A stretch of DNA of 64,000 nt from positions 310,001 to 374,000 of the forward strand of contig NZ_JAMTCK010000003.1 of the NCBI RefSeq assembly GCF_024171785.1, given 5' to 3'. The stretch is from Goodfellowiella coeruleoviolacea. GTDB lineage: Bacteria > Actinomycetota > Actinomycetes > Mycobacteriales > Pseudonocardiaceae. Under the pieces are notes generated by a model. It saw only the letters and a list, made by a program, of their open reading frames with translations, had not been told where the DNA came from and did not search any database. Shown here piece after piece: positions 23,083 through 31,850 of this stretch (positions are counted from its first letter, which is position 1; each line of letters begins with the position of its first letter). The position numbers and the translations under genes are program-made.

Positions 23083-24786
23083 ATGTCCGAAGCGGTCATC
23101 ACCACCGACCGTGAACCCGAGCCCGACAGAACCGGCCAACCCGGTGCTGTCAGTGGCGACGGATCGCTCAGCCACCGCCAGATCCTGACGGTGCTGTCCG
23201 GCCTGCTGCTGGGAATGTTCCTGGCGGCGCTGGACCAGACCATTGTGGCCTCGGCCATGAAGACCATCGCCGACCAGCTGCACGGCCAGACCCTGCAGGC
23301 CTGGGCCACCACCGCCTACCTGATCACGTCCACCATCGCCACGCCGTTGTACGGCAAGCTGTCCGACATCTACGGCCGCAAGCCCATGTACCTGACGGCG
23401 ATCTCGCTGTTCCTGCTGGGCTCGCTGCTGTGCGGCATCGCCAACTCCATGTACGAGCTGGCCGCCTTCCGCGCCGTCCAGGGGCTGGGCGCCGGCGGTC
23501 TGATGTCGCTGGCGCTGGCGATCATCGCCGACATCACCTCGCCGCGGGAGCGCAGCCGGTACCAGGGCTACTTCATGGCCGTGTTCGGTGTCTCCAGCGT
23601 GGCCGGCCCGGTGGTCGGCGGCTTCTTCGCCGGCCTGGACACCTTCGTCGGTGTCACCGGCTGGCGCTGGGTGTTCCTGGTGAACGTGCCGATCGGCCTG
23701 ATCGCCCTGGTCGTGGTCAGCCGGGTGCTCAACGTCCCGCACACCAAGGTCAAGCACCGGGTGGACTACTGGGGCGCGATCGCCCTGGCCGTGGGCCTGG
23801 TGCCGCTGCTGATCGTGGCCGAGCAGGGCCGCGAGTGGGGCTGGGCGTCGGGCGCGTCGCTGGCCATGTACGCGATCGGCGTCGTGGGGCTGGTCGCGTT
23901 CGTGTGGGTGGAGAGCCGGATGGGCAACGAGGCGCTGCTGCCGCTGCGGCTGTTCCGCCGGCCGGTGTTCTCGCTGAGCAACCTGCTCAACTTCATCATG
24001 GGCATCGGCATGTTCGGCGGCATGATGTCGCTGCCGCTGTACCTGCAGATCGTCAAGGGTTCCACGCCCACCGAGGCCGGCCTGCAGTCGCTGCCGCTCA
24101 CCGCGGGCATCCTGCTCAGCAGCATGGTCAGCGGCACGCTCACCTCGCGGACCGGCCGCTACAAGATCTTCCCGATCATCGGCATCGGCGTGATGGTCGC
24201 GGCGCTGTTCATGTTCGGCCAGATCGGCACGGACACGCCCATGCTCTCGGTGATGGGCATCATGCTGCTGCTCGGCATCGGGCTGGGGCTGTGCATGCAG
24301 TCCCTGGTGCTGGCCGTGCAGAACGACGTTCCGCCGCGCGACATGGGCGTGGCCACCTCGTCGGTCACGTTCTTCCGCCAGATCGGCGGCACCGCCGGCA
24401 CGGCCGTGTTCCTGTCGATCCTGTTCGGCGTGGTCGGCGAGCGGATCAACAACGCCTTCCAGAGCGCGGCCACCGACCCGGCGTTCCTGGCGGCCATGGC
24501 CAACCCGGCCAACCAGCAGGCCGTGGCCGGCATGCAGGGCGGCGGCATGGACCTCAACGACACCAGCTTCATCGAGAAGCTGGACCCGGCGCTGGCCCGG
24601 CCGTTCCTGGACGGCTTCTCCAGCGCCATCGACACCGTGTTCCTCGTGGGTGGCGCGGTGATGCTGGTGGCGTTCGCGCTGATCTGGTTCCTCAAGGAGG
24701 TGCCGCTGTCCAACAAGTCCGGACTGCAGCGCCAGGCCGGTGACGGCGACGCCGACGAGCAGCCCGTGGTCGTTGCCATGCACTGA
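23083..24786 (+). CDS. DHA2-type MFS multidrug transporter (EmrB/QacA-like)
   Basis: A 567-residue, 14-TM exporter: helix 1 with the conserved acidic LAALDQTIVASAM, motif A GKLSDIYGRKPMYL, motif B RAVQGLGAGGLM, and motif C VSSVAGPVVGGFF. The ATG at 23083 has GGGGAGA upstream, 11 bp after the MarR stop. A large extracytoplasmic loop between the last helices (about residues 465-510) is Met/Asn-rich. It probably exports drugs or a native product under MarR control. Confidence 0.93.
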   Translation: MSEAVITTDREPEPDRTGQPGAVSGDGSLSHRQILTVLSGLLLGMFLAALDQTIVASAMKTIADQLHGQTLQAWATTAYLITSTIATPLYGKLSDIYGRKPMYLTAISLFLLGSLLCGIANSMYELAAFRAVQGLGAGGLMSLALAIIADITSPRERSRYQGYFMAVFGVSSVAGPVVGGFFAGLDTFVGVTGWRWVFLVNVPIGLIALVVVSRVLNVPHTKVKHRVDYWGAIALAVGLVPLLIVAEQGREWGWASGASLAMYAIGVVGLVAFVWVESRMGNEALLPLRLFRRPVFSLSNLLNFIMGIGMFGGMMSLPLYLQIVKGSTPTEAGLQSLPLTAGILLSSMVSGTLTSRTGRYKIFPIIGIGVMVAALFMFGQIGTDTPMLSVMGIMLLLGIGLGLCMQSLVLAVQNDVPPRDMGVATSSVTFFRQIGGTAGTAVFLSILFGVVGERINNAFQSAATDPAFLAAMANPANQQAVAGMQGGGMDLNDTSFIEKLDPALARPFLDGFSSAIDTVFLVGGAVMLVAFALIWFLKEVPLSNKSGLQRQAGDGDADEQPVVVAMH

Positions 24787-24830
24787 CCGGAAACCACGCC
24801 ACACAGGCGAATCACCAGGGGTGGTAAAAG

Positions 24831-24865
24831 CCGGGGCCCGCACGTGCGAAACGTGCGGGCCCCGG
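24831..24865. terminator. bidirectional terminator between MFS and ppa
   Basis: Perfect 15-bp inverted repeat (CCGGGGCCCGCACGT at 24831-24845, complement at 24851-24865) with a GCGAA loop, between two convergent genes. Confidence 0.85.
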
Positions 24866-24899
24866 TTGACGTTCGACAGGAACGCCGGCGGCTGCGGGC

Positions 24900-25400
24900 T
24901 CAGTGCTCGCCGCTGGCCTCGGCGTCCTTCAGTCGCTGGTAGGACTGGGCGATCTCGGCCTCGGCGTCGGCCCGGCCGACCCAGGTCGCGCCCTCCACGC
25001 TCTTGCCCGGCTCCAGGTCCTTGTAGACCTCGAAGAAGTGCTGGATCTCCAGCCGGTGGAACTCGGCCAAGTGGTGAATGTCACGCAGGTGCTCGGTCCG
25101 CGGGTCGTCCGCGGGCACGCACAGCACCTTGTCGTCCCGCCCCTTCTCGTCGGTCATCCGGAACATGCCGATCGCGCGGCAGCGGATCAGGCAACCGGGG
25201 AAGGTCGGTTCCTGGACGAGAACGAGGGCGTCGAGCGGATCGCCGTCCTGCCCGAGGGTCTCGTCGATGAACCCGTAGTCCGCGGGGTACTGCGTGGCCG
25301 TGAACAGGGTGCGGTCCAAGCGGATGCGCCCCGTCTTGTGGTCCATCTCGTACTTGTTCCGCTCACCCTTGGGGATCTCGATGGTGACGTCGAACTCCAC
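24900..25400 (-). CDS. ppa: inorganic pyrophosphatase (class I)
   Basis: A 166-residue enzyme hydrolysing PPi to phosphate, which drives biosynthetic reactions. Signatures: [18 protein letters not shown] at the N-terminus, YPADYGFI, and the metal-binding GDPLDALVL (D-x-D-P-x-D). GTG at 25400 matches the usual family start ([12 protein letters not shown]) and has GAGGA 5 bases before. An in-frame ATG at 25493 would add 31 residues that overlap the divergent promoter region and is less likely. Confidence 0.94.
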   Translation of the reverse strand: MEFDVTIEIPKGERNKYEMDHKTGRIRLDRTLFTATQYPADYGFIDETLGQDGDPLDALVLVQEPTFPGCLIRCRAIGMFRMTDEKGRDDKVLCVPADDPRTEHLRDIHHLAEFHRLEIQHFFEVYKDLEPGKSVEGATWVGRADAEAEIAQSYQRLKDAEASGEH

Positions 25401-25608
25401 GCGGTCCTCGCTCGTATTGCCTTGGGGTAAGGCCAGCACGCCGGCCTGCCGTTCCGTGTCGTTTGCTCCACTAGTGTGGACTACGTCCTCCATACGGCTT
25501 GCATTGAAGTGGCTGGTGGACGGTGTGACCTTGCCCCTGCTGACCGATGATGAACGTCTGATGAGGTAGGTCGTCCTCGTTTGTCAGACCGGCCCGAAGG
25601 AGGATCGA

Positions 25609-28344
25609 GTGTCCGAAGCCGACCGATCGCGTCCCGCGGACTCGGTGGAGCGGGCGGGTTCGCCCGGCACCGAGTCGAACCGGCCGACCGAGCAGGCGGA
25701 GACACCCGGTAGCGGGTCGACGACGCGCGGTGACGATCTGGCCTGGCCGACCGAGGATTCGTGGCCGGCCGAGGACGCCGAGGACGAGCCCAGCGACCAG
25801 GCCGACACCGACCAGGACGGCACCGGCGGTACCGGTGCGGCCGACAGCGGCTCCGCCGGTTCCGACGATTCCGCCGGCTCCGCTGGCGACTTCTCCGACT
25901 CCTCCGGCGTGGAACGCACCGTGGCGGTGCGGCCCACCGCGCCACCCGCCGCTGCCTCGCCCGCGCCCGCTCCGCAGGACCATCCGCGGGACCAGGATGC
26001 GCCGGAACGCGTTGGCCAGCAACAGGACGGCGTGCCGAGGGACGCGGCACAGGCGGACGTGGAGCAGGCGAACGCGGAGCAGGCGAACGCGGAGCGGACC
26101 GTGGCGCTGCGCCGCCCGGCACCCCAGCCCGCCCAGCCGTCCCAACCTGGGCAGCCGCCCCAGCCCGCACCGTCGAGCCAGCCAGCACAACAGATCCAGC
26201 CAACTCAACCGATCCAGCAGCCGCGGTTGTCCCAGCCCGCCGGCGACACCGGTGATCAGTCCGGTGTGGAGCGAACGGTCGCCGTGCGCCGGCCGGTGCC
26301 CGAGCAGAGCGGTGCTGGCAGCGCTGGAAACGCCGGTGGTGCTGGAAACGCCGGTGGCGCCGGTGATCAGTCCGGTGTGGAGCGAACCGTGGCGGTGCGC
26401 CGCCCCACGCCGCCCGGCCAGCAACCGCCGCAGCAGCCCGCACCGCAGCAGTGGTCGGGTCAACCGGCTCCGGGGTCCGCACCGCAAGGCCCGCAGGGGC
26501 CGCAGCAGCCGGTGGCCCAGCAGCACGCGGCGCCACAGGGCGAGGCCACCCAGATGCTGCGGGTCAACCCGCCCGGTGCGCCCCGACCGCAGACACCGCC
26601 GCAGCCGCAGCAGGTGCCACCGACCCAGCCGCTGCGCCAGCCGCAGCCACCGCAGCAGGCGAACCCGGCCGTGCCGGCGCCGACCGAGCGGGTCGAGCGC
26701 ACCCAGGTGATGCGGCCGGTGACGCCGGCCAGGACGGCACCGCCTCCGCCGCCAGCGCCCGGACAGACCAGACCCGAACCGGTCCGGCCCGAAGCGCCGC
26801 GCCCGGAACCGGGCACCGTCAACCGGAACGCCCCAGCCGGCCACGACAGCGCCAGTCACGACAGCGCCAGTCACGACAACGCCGGCCACGATGGCGCCGG
26901 CCCGATCGGTCCGGGTGGTGCCGGCACCGGTGGCGACCAGCCGCCGAAGCGGCGCAGGACGCTGCTGATCGCCGGCGCGCTGGCGCTGGTGGTGGTGCTG
27001 GGCGTGGGGGTGGCCTTCGGCGGCTACCAGTTGGGCTGGTTCGGTGGATCGAGCGCGGCCGTCCAGCCGCCGCCGGCCCCGGTGCAGTTCTCCCCGAAGA
27101 TGCGCCCGGCCGGTGCGGACGCGCCAGTGCCCACCGCCAACGGCGTGGCCGCGGCCGTGGCCGGTCCGGCGAGCAACCCGACCCTGGGCACGTTGACCGG
27201 CAGCGTGATCGACGCGGCCACCGGCACACCGCTGTGGCAGCAGGACCCGGGCAAGACCATCACCCCCGGCTCGACCAACAAGATCCTCACCGGGGCGGCG
27301 GCGCTGCTCGTGCTCGACCACACCGCGCAGCTGTCCACCAAGGTCGTGGCCGGCGCCGAGCCCGGCACCGTGGTGCTGGTCGGCGGCGGCGACCCGACCC
27401 TGTCCGCGCTGCCCTCCGGCAAGAAGTCGATCTACTGGGACGCGCCCCACCTCGACGACCTCGTCGCGCAGGTCAAGGCCAACGCGGGCGGCCAGATCAG
27501 CAAGGTCGTCTACGACACCAGCCTGTTCACCGGCGACACCATCGCGCCCGGCTGGGACCCCAACGACATCGCGTTCCCCGGCGGCGGCTACTTCACCCCG
27601 ATCGAGTCGCTGATCATGGACGGCGGCCGCAGCGAACCCACCAAGGTGGACCCGCAGCGCAGCCACACCCCGGCCGAGGACACCGCCAAGGCACTGGCCC
27701 AGGGGCTCGGCGTCAGCGGGAACGTGACCAAGGGCAGCGCCCCGGCGGACGCCAAGGTGCTCGGCGAGGTCAAGTCCATGTCCATCGAACGGCTCGTGGG
27801 CAACGCGCTGGAACTCTCCGACAACGTGCTCGCCGAGGCCATCGCCAGGCAGGTCGCCATCGCCACCGGTGCCGAGCCGTCGTTCGCCGGCGCCGCCCAG
27901 GCCGTGCGCAAGGTGTTGACCGACAACGGTTTCGACCTGTCCAACGTGCAGATCGCCGACGGCAGCGGTCTGTCCACACAGGACAAGCTGTCGGCCACCG
28001 CGCTCAGCCAGGTGCTGGCCGCCGCGGCCGGCCCGGCCGGCAACGAGCGCACCGAGAAGCTGCGGCCACTGCTGGCCGGCCTGCCCATCGCCGGCGCGAG
28101 CGGCACCCTGGACACCAGCCACGGCCGCTACGACCAGGGCGCCTCACTGGCCGGCCGCGGCTGGGTGCGGGCCAAGACCGGCTCGCTGACCGACGTCAAC
28201 ACCCTGGCCGGCACCGTGCTCGACGCGGACGGCCGGCTGCTGGTGTTCGCGTTCCTGTCCAACACCCAGGGGCAGCGCAACGCGGACGTGCGGGACGCGC
28301 TGGACGCCATCGCCACGGCCCTGCACGGCTGCGGCTGCCGATGA
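25609..28344 (+). CDS. dacB: D-alanyl-D-alanine carboxypeptidase/endopeptidase with long N-terminal tail
   Basis: A 911-residue protein, about twice the usual S13 length. Residues 1-445 are a disordered Pro/Gln/Ala-rich cytoplasmic tail with repeated SGVERTVAVRRP-like motifs (near 103, 163, 220 and 260) and TQMLR/TQVMR variants. A single TM helix (about 450-472) precedes an extracellular PBP4-type domain with SxxK in GSTNKI (about 555), SDN in ELSDN (about 737) and KTG in RAKTGSL (about 856). It trims or cleaves peptidoglycan cross-links. The repeated Thr in a basic context suggests Ser/Thr-kinase control (inference). AAGGAGG lies 6 bases before GTG. Confidence 0.93.
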   Translation: MSEADRSRPADSVERAGSPGTESNRPTEQAETPGSGSTTRGDDLAWPTEDSWPAEDAEDEPSDQADTDQDGTGGTGAADSGSAGSDDSAGSAGDFSDSSGVERTVAVRPTAPPAAASPAPAPQDHPRDQDAPERVGQQQDGVPRDAAQADVEQANAEQANAERTVALRRPAPQPAQPSQPGQPPQPAPSSQPAQQIQPTQPIQQPRLSQPAGDTGDQSGVERTVAVRRPVPEQSGAGSAGNAGGAGNAGGAGDQSGVERTVAVRRPTPPGQQPPQQPAPQQWSGQPAPGSAPQGPQGPQQPVAQQHAAPQGEATQMLRVNPPGAPRPQTPPQPQQVPPTQPLRQPQPPQQANPAVPAPTERVERTQVMRPVTPARTAPPPPPAPGQTRPEPVRPEAPRPEPGTVNRNAPAGHDSASHDSASHDNAGHDGAGPIGPGGAGTGGDQPPKRRRTLLIAGALALVVVLGVGVAFGGYQLGWFGGSSAAVQPPPAPVQFSPKMRPAGADAPVPTANGVAAAVAGPASNPTLGTLTGSVIDAATGTPLWQQDPGKTITPGSTNKILTGAAALLVLDHTAQLSTKVVAGAEPGTVVLVGGGDPTLSALPSGKKSIYWDAPHLDDLVAQVKANAGGQISKVVYDTSLFTGDTIAPGWDPNDIAFPGGGYFTPIESLIMDGGRSEPTKVDPQRSHTPAEDTAKALAQGLGVSGNVTKGSAPADAKVLGEVKSMSIERLVGNALELSDNVLAEAIARQVAIATGAEPSFAGAAQAVRKVLTDNGFDLSNVQIADGSGLSTQDKLSATALSQVLAAAAGPAGNERTEKLRPLLAGLPIAGASGTLDTSHGRYDQGASLAGRGWVRAKTGSLTDVNTLAGTVLDADGRLLVFAFLSNTQGQRNADVRDALDAIATALHGCGCR

Positions 28345-28435
28345 GGACGCGCCCGGCGCCCGCCCGCCCGGCTGGTGCTGATCGCGTCCTGACCCGGCCC
28401 GACCGGGGAGCATGATCAGCAGCCGTTCGGGGCGG

Positions 28436-28463
28436 TTGTCACGATGGGCTGCTCGGGTAGCGT
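28436..28463 (+). promoter_or_regulatory. promoter giving a probable leaderless metalloprotease mRNA
   Basis: TTGTCA (28436-28441), 16-bp spacer, TAGCGT (28458-28463); the GTG at 28471 lies 7 nt after the -10, at the expected transcription start. A GGAGG is only 1 nt from the GTG and so cannot serve as a normal ribosome binding site. Confidence 0.5.
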
Positions 28464-28470
28464 CGGAGGG

Positions 28471-29667
28471 GTGAACTCGGCAACGCAGGACCAGACCGCG
28501 CCGCCGGTCGACCGGGTGGTCGCCCCGATCGACTGGGGCTTGGCGGCCGCAACCGCCCAGCGCCTCATCCGCAGTGGGCCCGCTGTCCCGCTCGCCGAGG
28601 CGGAGACAGCCGTCCGGCAGTTGCGTGAGTTCACGCCCACTGCCGAGCGGCACGTGCGGGAACTCACCGGACTCGGTGCGCACCTGCCGCTGCACACCGG
28701 CGAGGTGGTCGACCGGCCAGGCTGGGTGCAGGCCGCCATCGAGGGGCTGGCCGTGCTCACCGACGGGGACGACCCGGCCGCGTCCGCGTCCGGCGACGAG
28801 AACACCGGCGCGGAGAACCGGCCGAGCGCCGGGAAGTACCTCGGTGGGCTGGTCGCCGGCACCACCGGCGTGCAGGCCGGCATGGTGCTGGCCTTCCTGA
28901 GTTCCCGGGTGCTCGGCCAGTACGACCCGTTCGGCCCCGGTCCGGCGAAGACCGGCACGACCGGTGCCGACGCCGCCGGCGGTGACGCCGGGGAGGCTGA
29001 CGCGGCCGGCGCCGGTTCGGCCGCCGGCCGGCTGCTGCTGGTCGCGCCCAACGTGGTGGCCGTGCAGCAGGCGATGGACGTGCCGGCCGACGACTTCGCC
29101 ATGTGGGTGTGCCTGCACGAGTGCACCCACCGGCTCCAGTTCACGGCCGTGCCCTGGCTGCGCGACTACTTCGCCACCGAGGTCCGCAACCTGCTGGCCG
29201 CCATGGAGGAGGGCGTCGGGCCGGTGACCCGACTGCCCGAGCTGATCCGCGCCGCCCGGCAGCGCGCCGCCGAGGGCGCCGGCGCCGGCGCGCTGGTGGA
29301 ACTGCTGCAGTCCCCGGAGCAGCGCGTCGTGCTCGACCGGCTGCTCGCGCTGTCCACCCTGCTCGAAGGGCACGCCGACCACGTGATGGACGCGGTGGGG
29401 CCGAGCGTGGTCCCGTCCGTGGCCACCATCCGCAACCGGTTCACCGCGCGCCGCCGGGGCGGTGGCCTGCTCGACCGGGTGCTGCGCAGCGTGCTCGGGG
29501 TGGAGGCCAAGGTCCGCCAGTACGCCGAGGGCGCCGCGTTCACCGGGCACGTGGTCGACGCGGTCGGCATGGCCGGGTTCAACGCGGTCTGGCAGGCGCC
29601 GGAGACCCTGCCGACCCGCGCCGAGATCACCGACCCCGACGCCTGGCTGCGGCGAGTGCACGGGTGA
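28471..29667 (+). CDS. zinc-dependent metalloprotease, F420-associated hypothetical family
   Basis: A 398-residue protein of the actinobacterial family sometimes labelled coenzyme-F420-biosynthesis-associated. It carries HECTH (HExxH, about 216-220) followed by RLQFTAVPWLRDYF, and a later GHADHVMDAVG with a third possible metal ligand. An acidic, Gly-rich loop (about 105-190) is unstructured. It is coupled to tilS by a 4-base GTGA overlap and follows dacB, a conserved order in the group. The physiological substrate is unknown. GTG at 28471 is chosen from the leaderless promoter; ATG at 28444 is an alternative. Confidence 0.85.
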   Translation: MNSATQDQTAPPVDRVVAPIDWGLAAATAQRLIRSGPAVPLAEAETAVRQLREFTPTAERHVRELTGLGAHLPLHTGEVVDRPGWVQAAIEGLAVLTDGDDPAASASGDENTGAENRPSAGKYLGGLVAGTTGVQAGMVLAFLSSRVLGQYDPFGPGPAKTGTTGADAAGGDAGEADAAGAGSAAGRLLLVAPNVVAVQQAMDVPADDFAMWVCLHECTHRLQFTAVPWLRDYFATEVRNLLAAMEEGVGPVTRLPELIRAARQRAAEGAGAGALVELLQSPEQRVVLDRLLALSTLLEGHADHVMDAVGPSVVPSVATIRNRFTARRRGGGLLDRVLRSVLGVEAKVRQYAEGAAFTGHVVDAVGMAGFNAVWQAPETLPTRAEITDPDAWLRRVHG

Positions 29668-30758
29668 GCGAGCCCGCCCCTGGCCGCGGCCGAGGCGGGC
29701 ACCCAGACCCAGACCACCGGGCCCAACCCGATCCGGCCCGACCCGATCCGGCCTGGACCGCGGTGCGGCTCGCCGTCCGCCAGCTGCTGGCCGACGCCCG
29801 CCGCGCCGGCCACCTGGGCAGCGGTGTGGTGGCGGTGGCGTGCTCGGGCGGGGCGGATTCGCTCGCCCTGGCCGCGGCCGCCCGGCAGGTGACGCGCCGG
29901 CCCGGGCTGGCCGTGCACGGCCTGGTCGTGGACCACGGCCTGCAACCGGGATCGGCCGAGGTCGCCGGTTGGGCCGCCGACCAGCTGCGCCAGCTCGGCC
30001 TCGACCGGGTGGACGTGCTCACCGTGGCGGTGACCGGGCCGGGCGGGCTGGAGGCGGCGGCCAGGCGCGCCCGGTACGCGGCCCTGCGCGCGGCCCTGCC
30101 CGCGCCGGACGCACTGGTGCTGCTCGGCCACACCCTGGACGACCAGGCCGAAACCGTGCTGCTGGGGCTGGGGCGGGGATCGGGGCCCCGGTCGATCGCG
30201 GGCATGCGCGCGCTCGACGCGCCGTGGGCGCGACCTCTGCTGGGGGTGACGCGGGCGCAGACCGGAGCGGCCTGCGCGGCGCTCGGGCTGACCCCGTGGA
30301 CCGATCCGCACAACCTCGATGCCAGGTTCACCCGGGTCCGGCTGCGCACCGAGGTGCTGCCCCTGCTCGACGAGGTGTTGCAGGGCGGCGTGGCCGGCGC
30401 GCTGGCCCGCACCGCGGCCCAGCTGCGTGAGGACTGCGACACCCTGGACGGCCTGGCCGACCAGCTGTTCCAGCGGGTTTGCCGGCCGGCGGGCGAGGGT
30501 ACCGGGGGCGTGGGAGGGGTGCCCGGTGTCGGTGAACTGGACGCCGAGCAGCTCGGCCGGGAGCCGGCGGCGCTGCGGCGCCGGGTGCTGCGGCGCTGGC
30601 TGCTGGCCGCCGGAGTACCCGAACTGACCGACACCCAGCTACGTCGAGTCGATGCCCTGGTTGGGGAATGGCGTGGCCAGGGTGGGGTGTGGTTGCCCAG
30701 CAGCTTGGTGACACGGCGTGTTCGTGGCAGGCTTCGTATCGACCGAACGGAGTCATAA
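29664..30758 (+). CDS. tilS: tRNA(Ile)-lysidine synthetase
   Basis: A 364-residue N-type ATP-pyrophosphatase that converts C34 of tRNA-Ile(CAU) to lysidine, essential for AUA decoding. PP-loop ACSGGADS (about 55-62); [30 protein letters not shown], and the RLRTEVLP region typical of TilS. Helical substrate domains fill the C-terminal third. The GTG start overlaps the metalloprotease stop. It is followed by hpt, the conserved tilS-hpt-ftsH neighbourhood, here interrupted by a VWA gene. Confidence 0.94.
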   Translation: MSEPAPGRGRGGHPDPDHRAQPDPARPDPAWTAVRLAVRQLLADARRAGHLGSGVVAVACSGGADSLALAAAARQVTRRPGLAVHGLVVDHGLQPGSAEVAGWAADQLRQLGLDRVDVLTVAVTGPGGLEAAARRARYAALRAALPAPDALVLLGHTLDDQAETVLLGLGRGSGPRSIAGMRALDAPWARPLLGVTRAQTGAACAALGLTPWTDPHNLDARFTRVRLRTEVLPLLDEVLQGGVAGALARTAAQLREDCDTLDGLADQLFQRVCRPAGEGTGGVGGVPGVGELDAEQLGREPAALRRRVLRRWLLAAGVPELTDTQLRRVDALVGEWRGQGGVWLPSSLVTRRVRGRLRIDRTES

Positions 30759-30838
30759 CCAACGGAGTCATCACCGCGGTCATGGCGGTCGTGGCGGGAA
30801 TCCCGCCCTTTGCCGGACGCGAGAGAGAGGAACCGGCC

Positions 30839-31390
30839 GTGTACGAGGGCGACATCGCCTCCGTGCTCATCAGCGAGCAGCAGATCAAGGACAAGGTCGC
30901 CGAACTGGCGCAGAAGGTCGCGGCCGACTATCCCGCGAACGGTGGGGCCGATCTGGTGCTGGTCGGCGTGCTCAAGGGCGCCGTCATGTTCATGACCGAC
31001 CTGGCCAGGGCGCTGCCGGTACCGGTGCAGCTGGAGTTCATGGCGGTCTCCTCCTACGGGTCGTCCACCTCCTCGTCCGGCGTGGTGCGCATCCTCAAGG
31101 ACCTGGACCGCGACATCGCCGGCCGGGACGTGCTGATCGTCGAGGACATCATCGACTCGGGGCTGACGCTGTCCTGGCTGCTCAAGAACCTGGCCACGCG
31201 CCGGCCGGCCTCGCTGGAGGTGTGCGCCCTGCTGCGCAAGCCCGACGCGGTCAAGGTCGAGGTGCCGGTCAAGTACGTGGGCTTCGACATCCCCAACGAG
31301 TTCGTCGTGGGCTACGGCCTGGACTACGCCGAGCGCTACCGGGACCTGCCGCACATCGGCACGCTCGACCCCAAGGTCTACACCAGCTGA
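30839..31390 (+). CDS. hpt: hypoxanthine phosphoribosyltransferase
   Basis: A 183-residue purine salvage enzyme. PRPP-binding motif [14 protein letters not shown] (about 98-111), flexible-loop residues [11 protein letters not shown], and the C-terminal [15 protein letters not shown] purine-recognition segment. GTG at 30839 has GAGAGGAA upstream and matches the family length; a longer in-frame start at 30668 would overlap tilS. It acts with tilS upstream, and a strong hairpin closes the unit. Confidence 0.95.
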   Translation: MYEGDIASVLISEQQIKDKVAELAQKVAADYPANGGADLVLVGVLKGAVMFMTDLARALPVPVQLEFMAVSSYGSSTSSSGVVRILKDLDRDIAGRDVLIVEDIIDSGLTLSWLLKNLATRRPASLEVCALLRKPDAVKVEVPVKYVGFDIPNEFVVGYGLDYAERYRDLPHIGTLDPKVYTS

Positions 31391-31422
31391 CCACCGCCAC
31401 CCCGCGGGCCGAGCCCCGCGCG

Positions 31423-31455
31423 CGGCAGCACAGCCCGGGCCGGGCTGTGCTGCCG
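31423..31455 (+). terminator. hpt terminator hairpin
   Basis: Perfect 15-bp stem CGGCAGCACAGCCCG (31423-31437) with complement at 31441-31455 and a 3-nt loop, 33 bp after the stop codon. Confidence 0.8.
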
Positions 31456-31478
31456 GGCTGTGGTGCGGGGTTGGGTGA

Positions 31479-31526
31479 CCGGTGTGTGGTGGCCGGGTGT
31501 CTGATGGCCGGTGTGTGGTGGCCGGG
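31479..31526. repeat. 19-bp direct repeat, two copies
   Basis: CCGGTGTGTGGTGGCCGGG occurs at 31479-31497 and 31508-31526 (29-bp period), in the 460-bp gap between hpt and the VWA gene. No function is apparent. Confidence 0.6.
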
Positions 31527-31618
31527 CGCGGCGTGCCGCCCGTGGGTGGTGCCGGCCCGGCCAACCCCGGCCCGGGTTGTTCGTGCTGACCGGCCACCCC
31601 GTGACCGCGGCCAGCCGG

Positions 31619-31726
31619 GTTATCCACAGGCTGCCCAGTTATCCACAGCCCCAGCCGTTGGCCTACCCCTCGGGCGGGGGCGCGGATAGGCTGCCAGCGG
31701 GGCCGCCCCCCAGGGCGGGTGGGGGG
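31619..31726 (+). repeat. dispersed DnaA-box-pair element, copy A
   Basis: Two TTATCCACA 9-mers (31620-31628, 31639-31647; 19 bp start to start), then TAGGCTG at 31687, then a G/C block with CCGCCCCCC and GGGTGGGGGG. It aligns with copies at 38833-38939 (minus) and 56874-56980 (plus). It points toward the 3' end of the convergent VWA gene, 124 bp away. Confidence 0.75.
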
Positions 31727-31850
31727 ATGCCTACGGGGCGGGCGCACGGAGTTTGCGCTGGTCAGCCGGTTGCGGTGGTGCCGGTTGGGGTAGCCGCCAG
31801 TGGGGTGGGCGTCGGTGGTGCCGACGCCGGTCGGGCGGTGTCCGGTGTGG

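Noticed and set aside
22543-24843. 766-codon antisense frame over marR-MFS
   Set aside because: Shadow of the MFS gene; low-complexity His/Gln/Gly composition and no motif.
25471-28122. 883-codon open frame antisense to dacB
   Set aside because: Long frames opposite GC-rich genes are expected from codon bias; composition is Arg/Gly/His-rich with no family motif, while the plus strand has a complete DacB.
31620-31647. DnaA boxes as part of a replication origin
   Set aside because: No dnaA/dnaN/gyrB nearby, only two boxes, and the same pair recurs at two other places as part of a repeat element.
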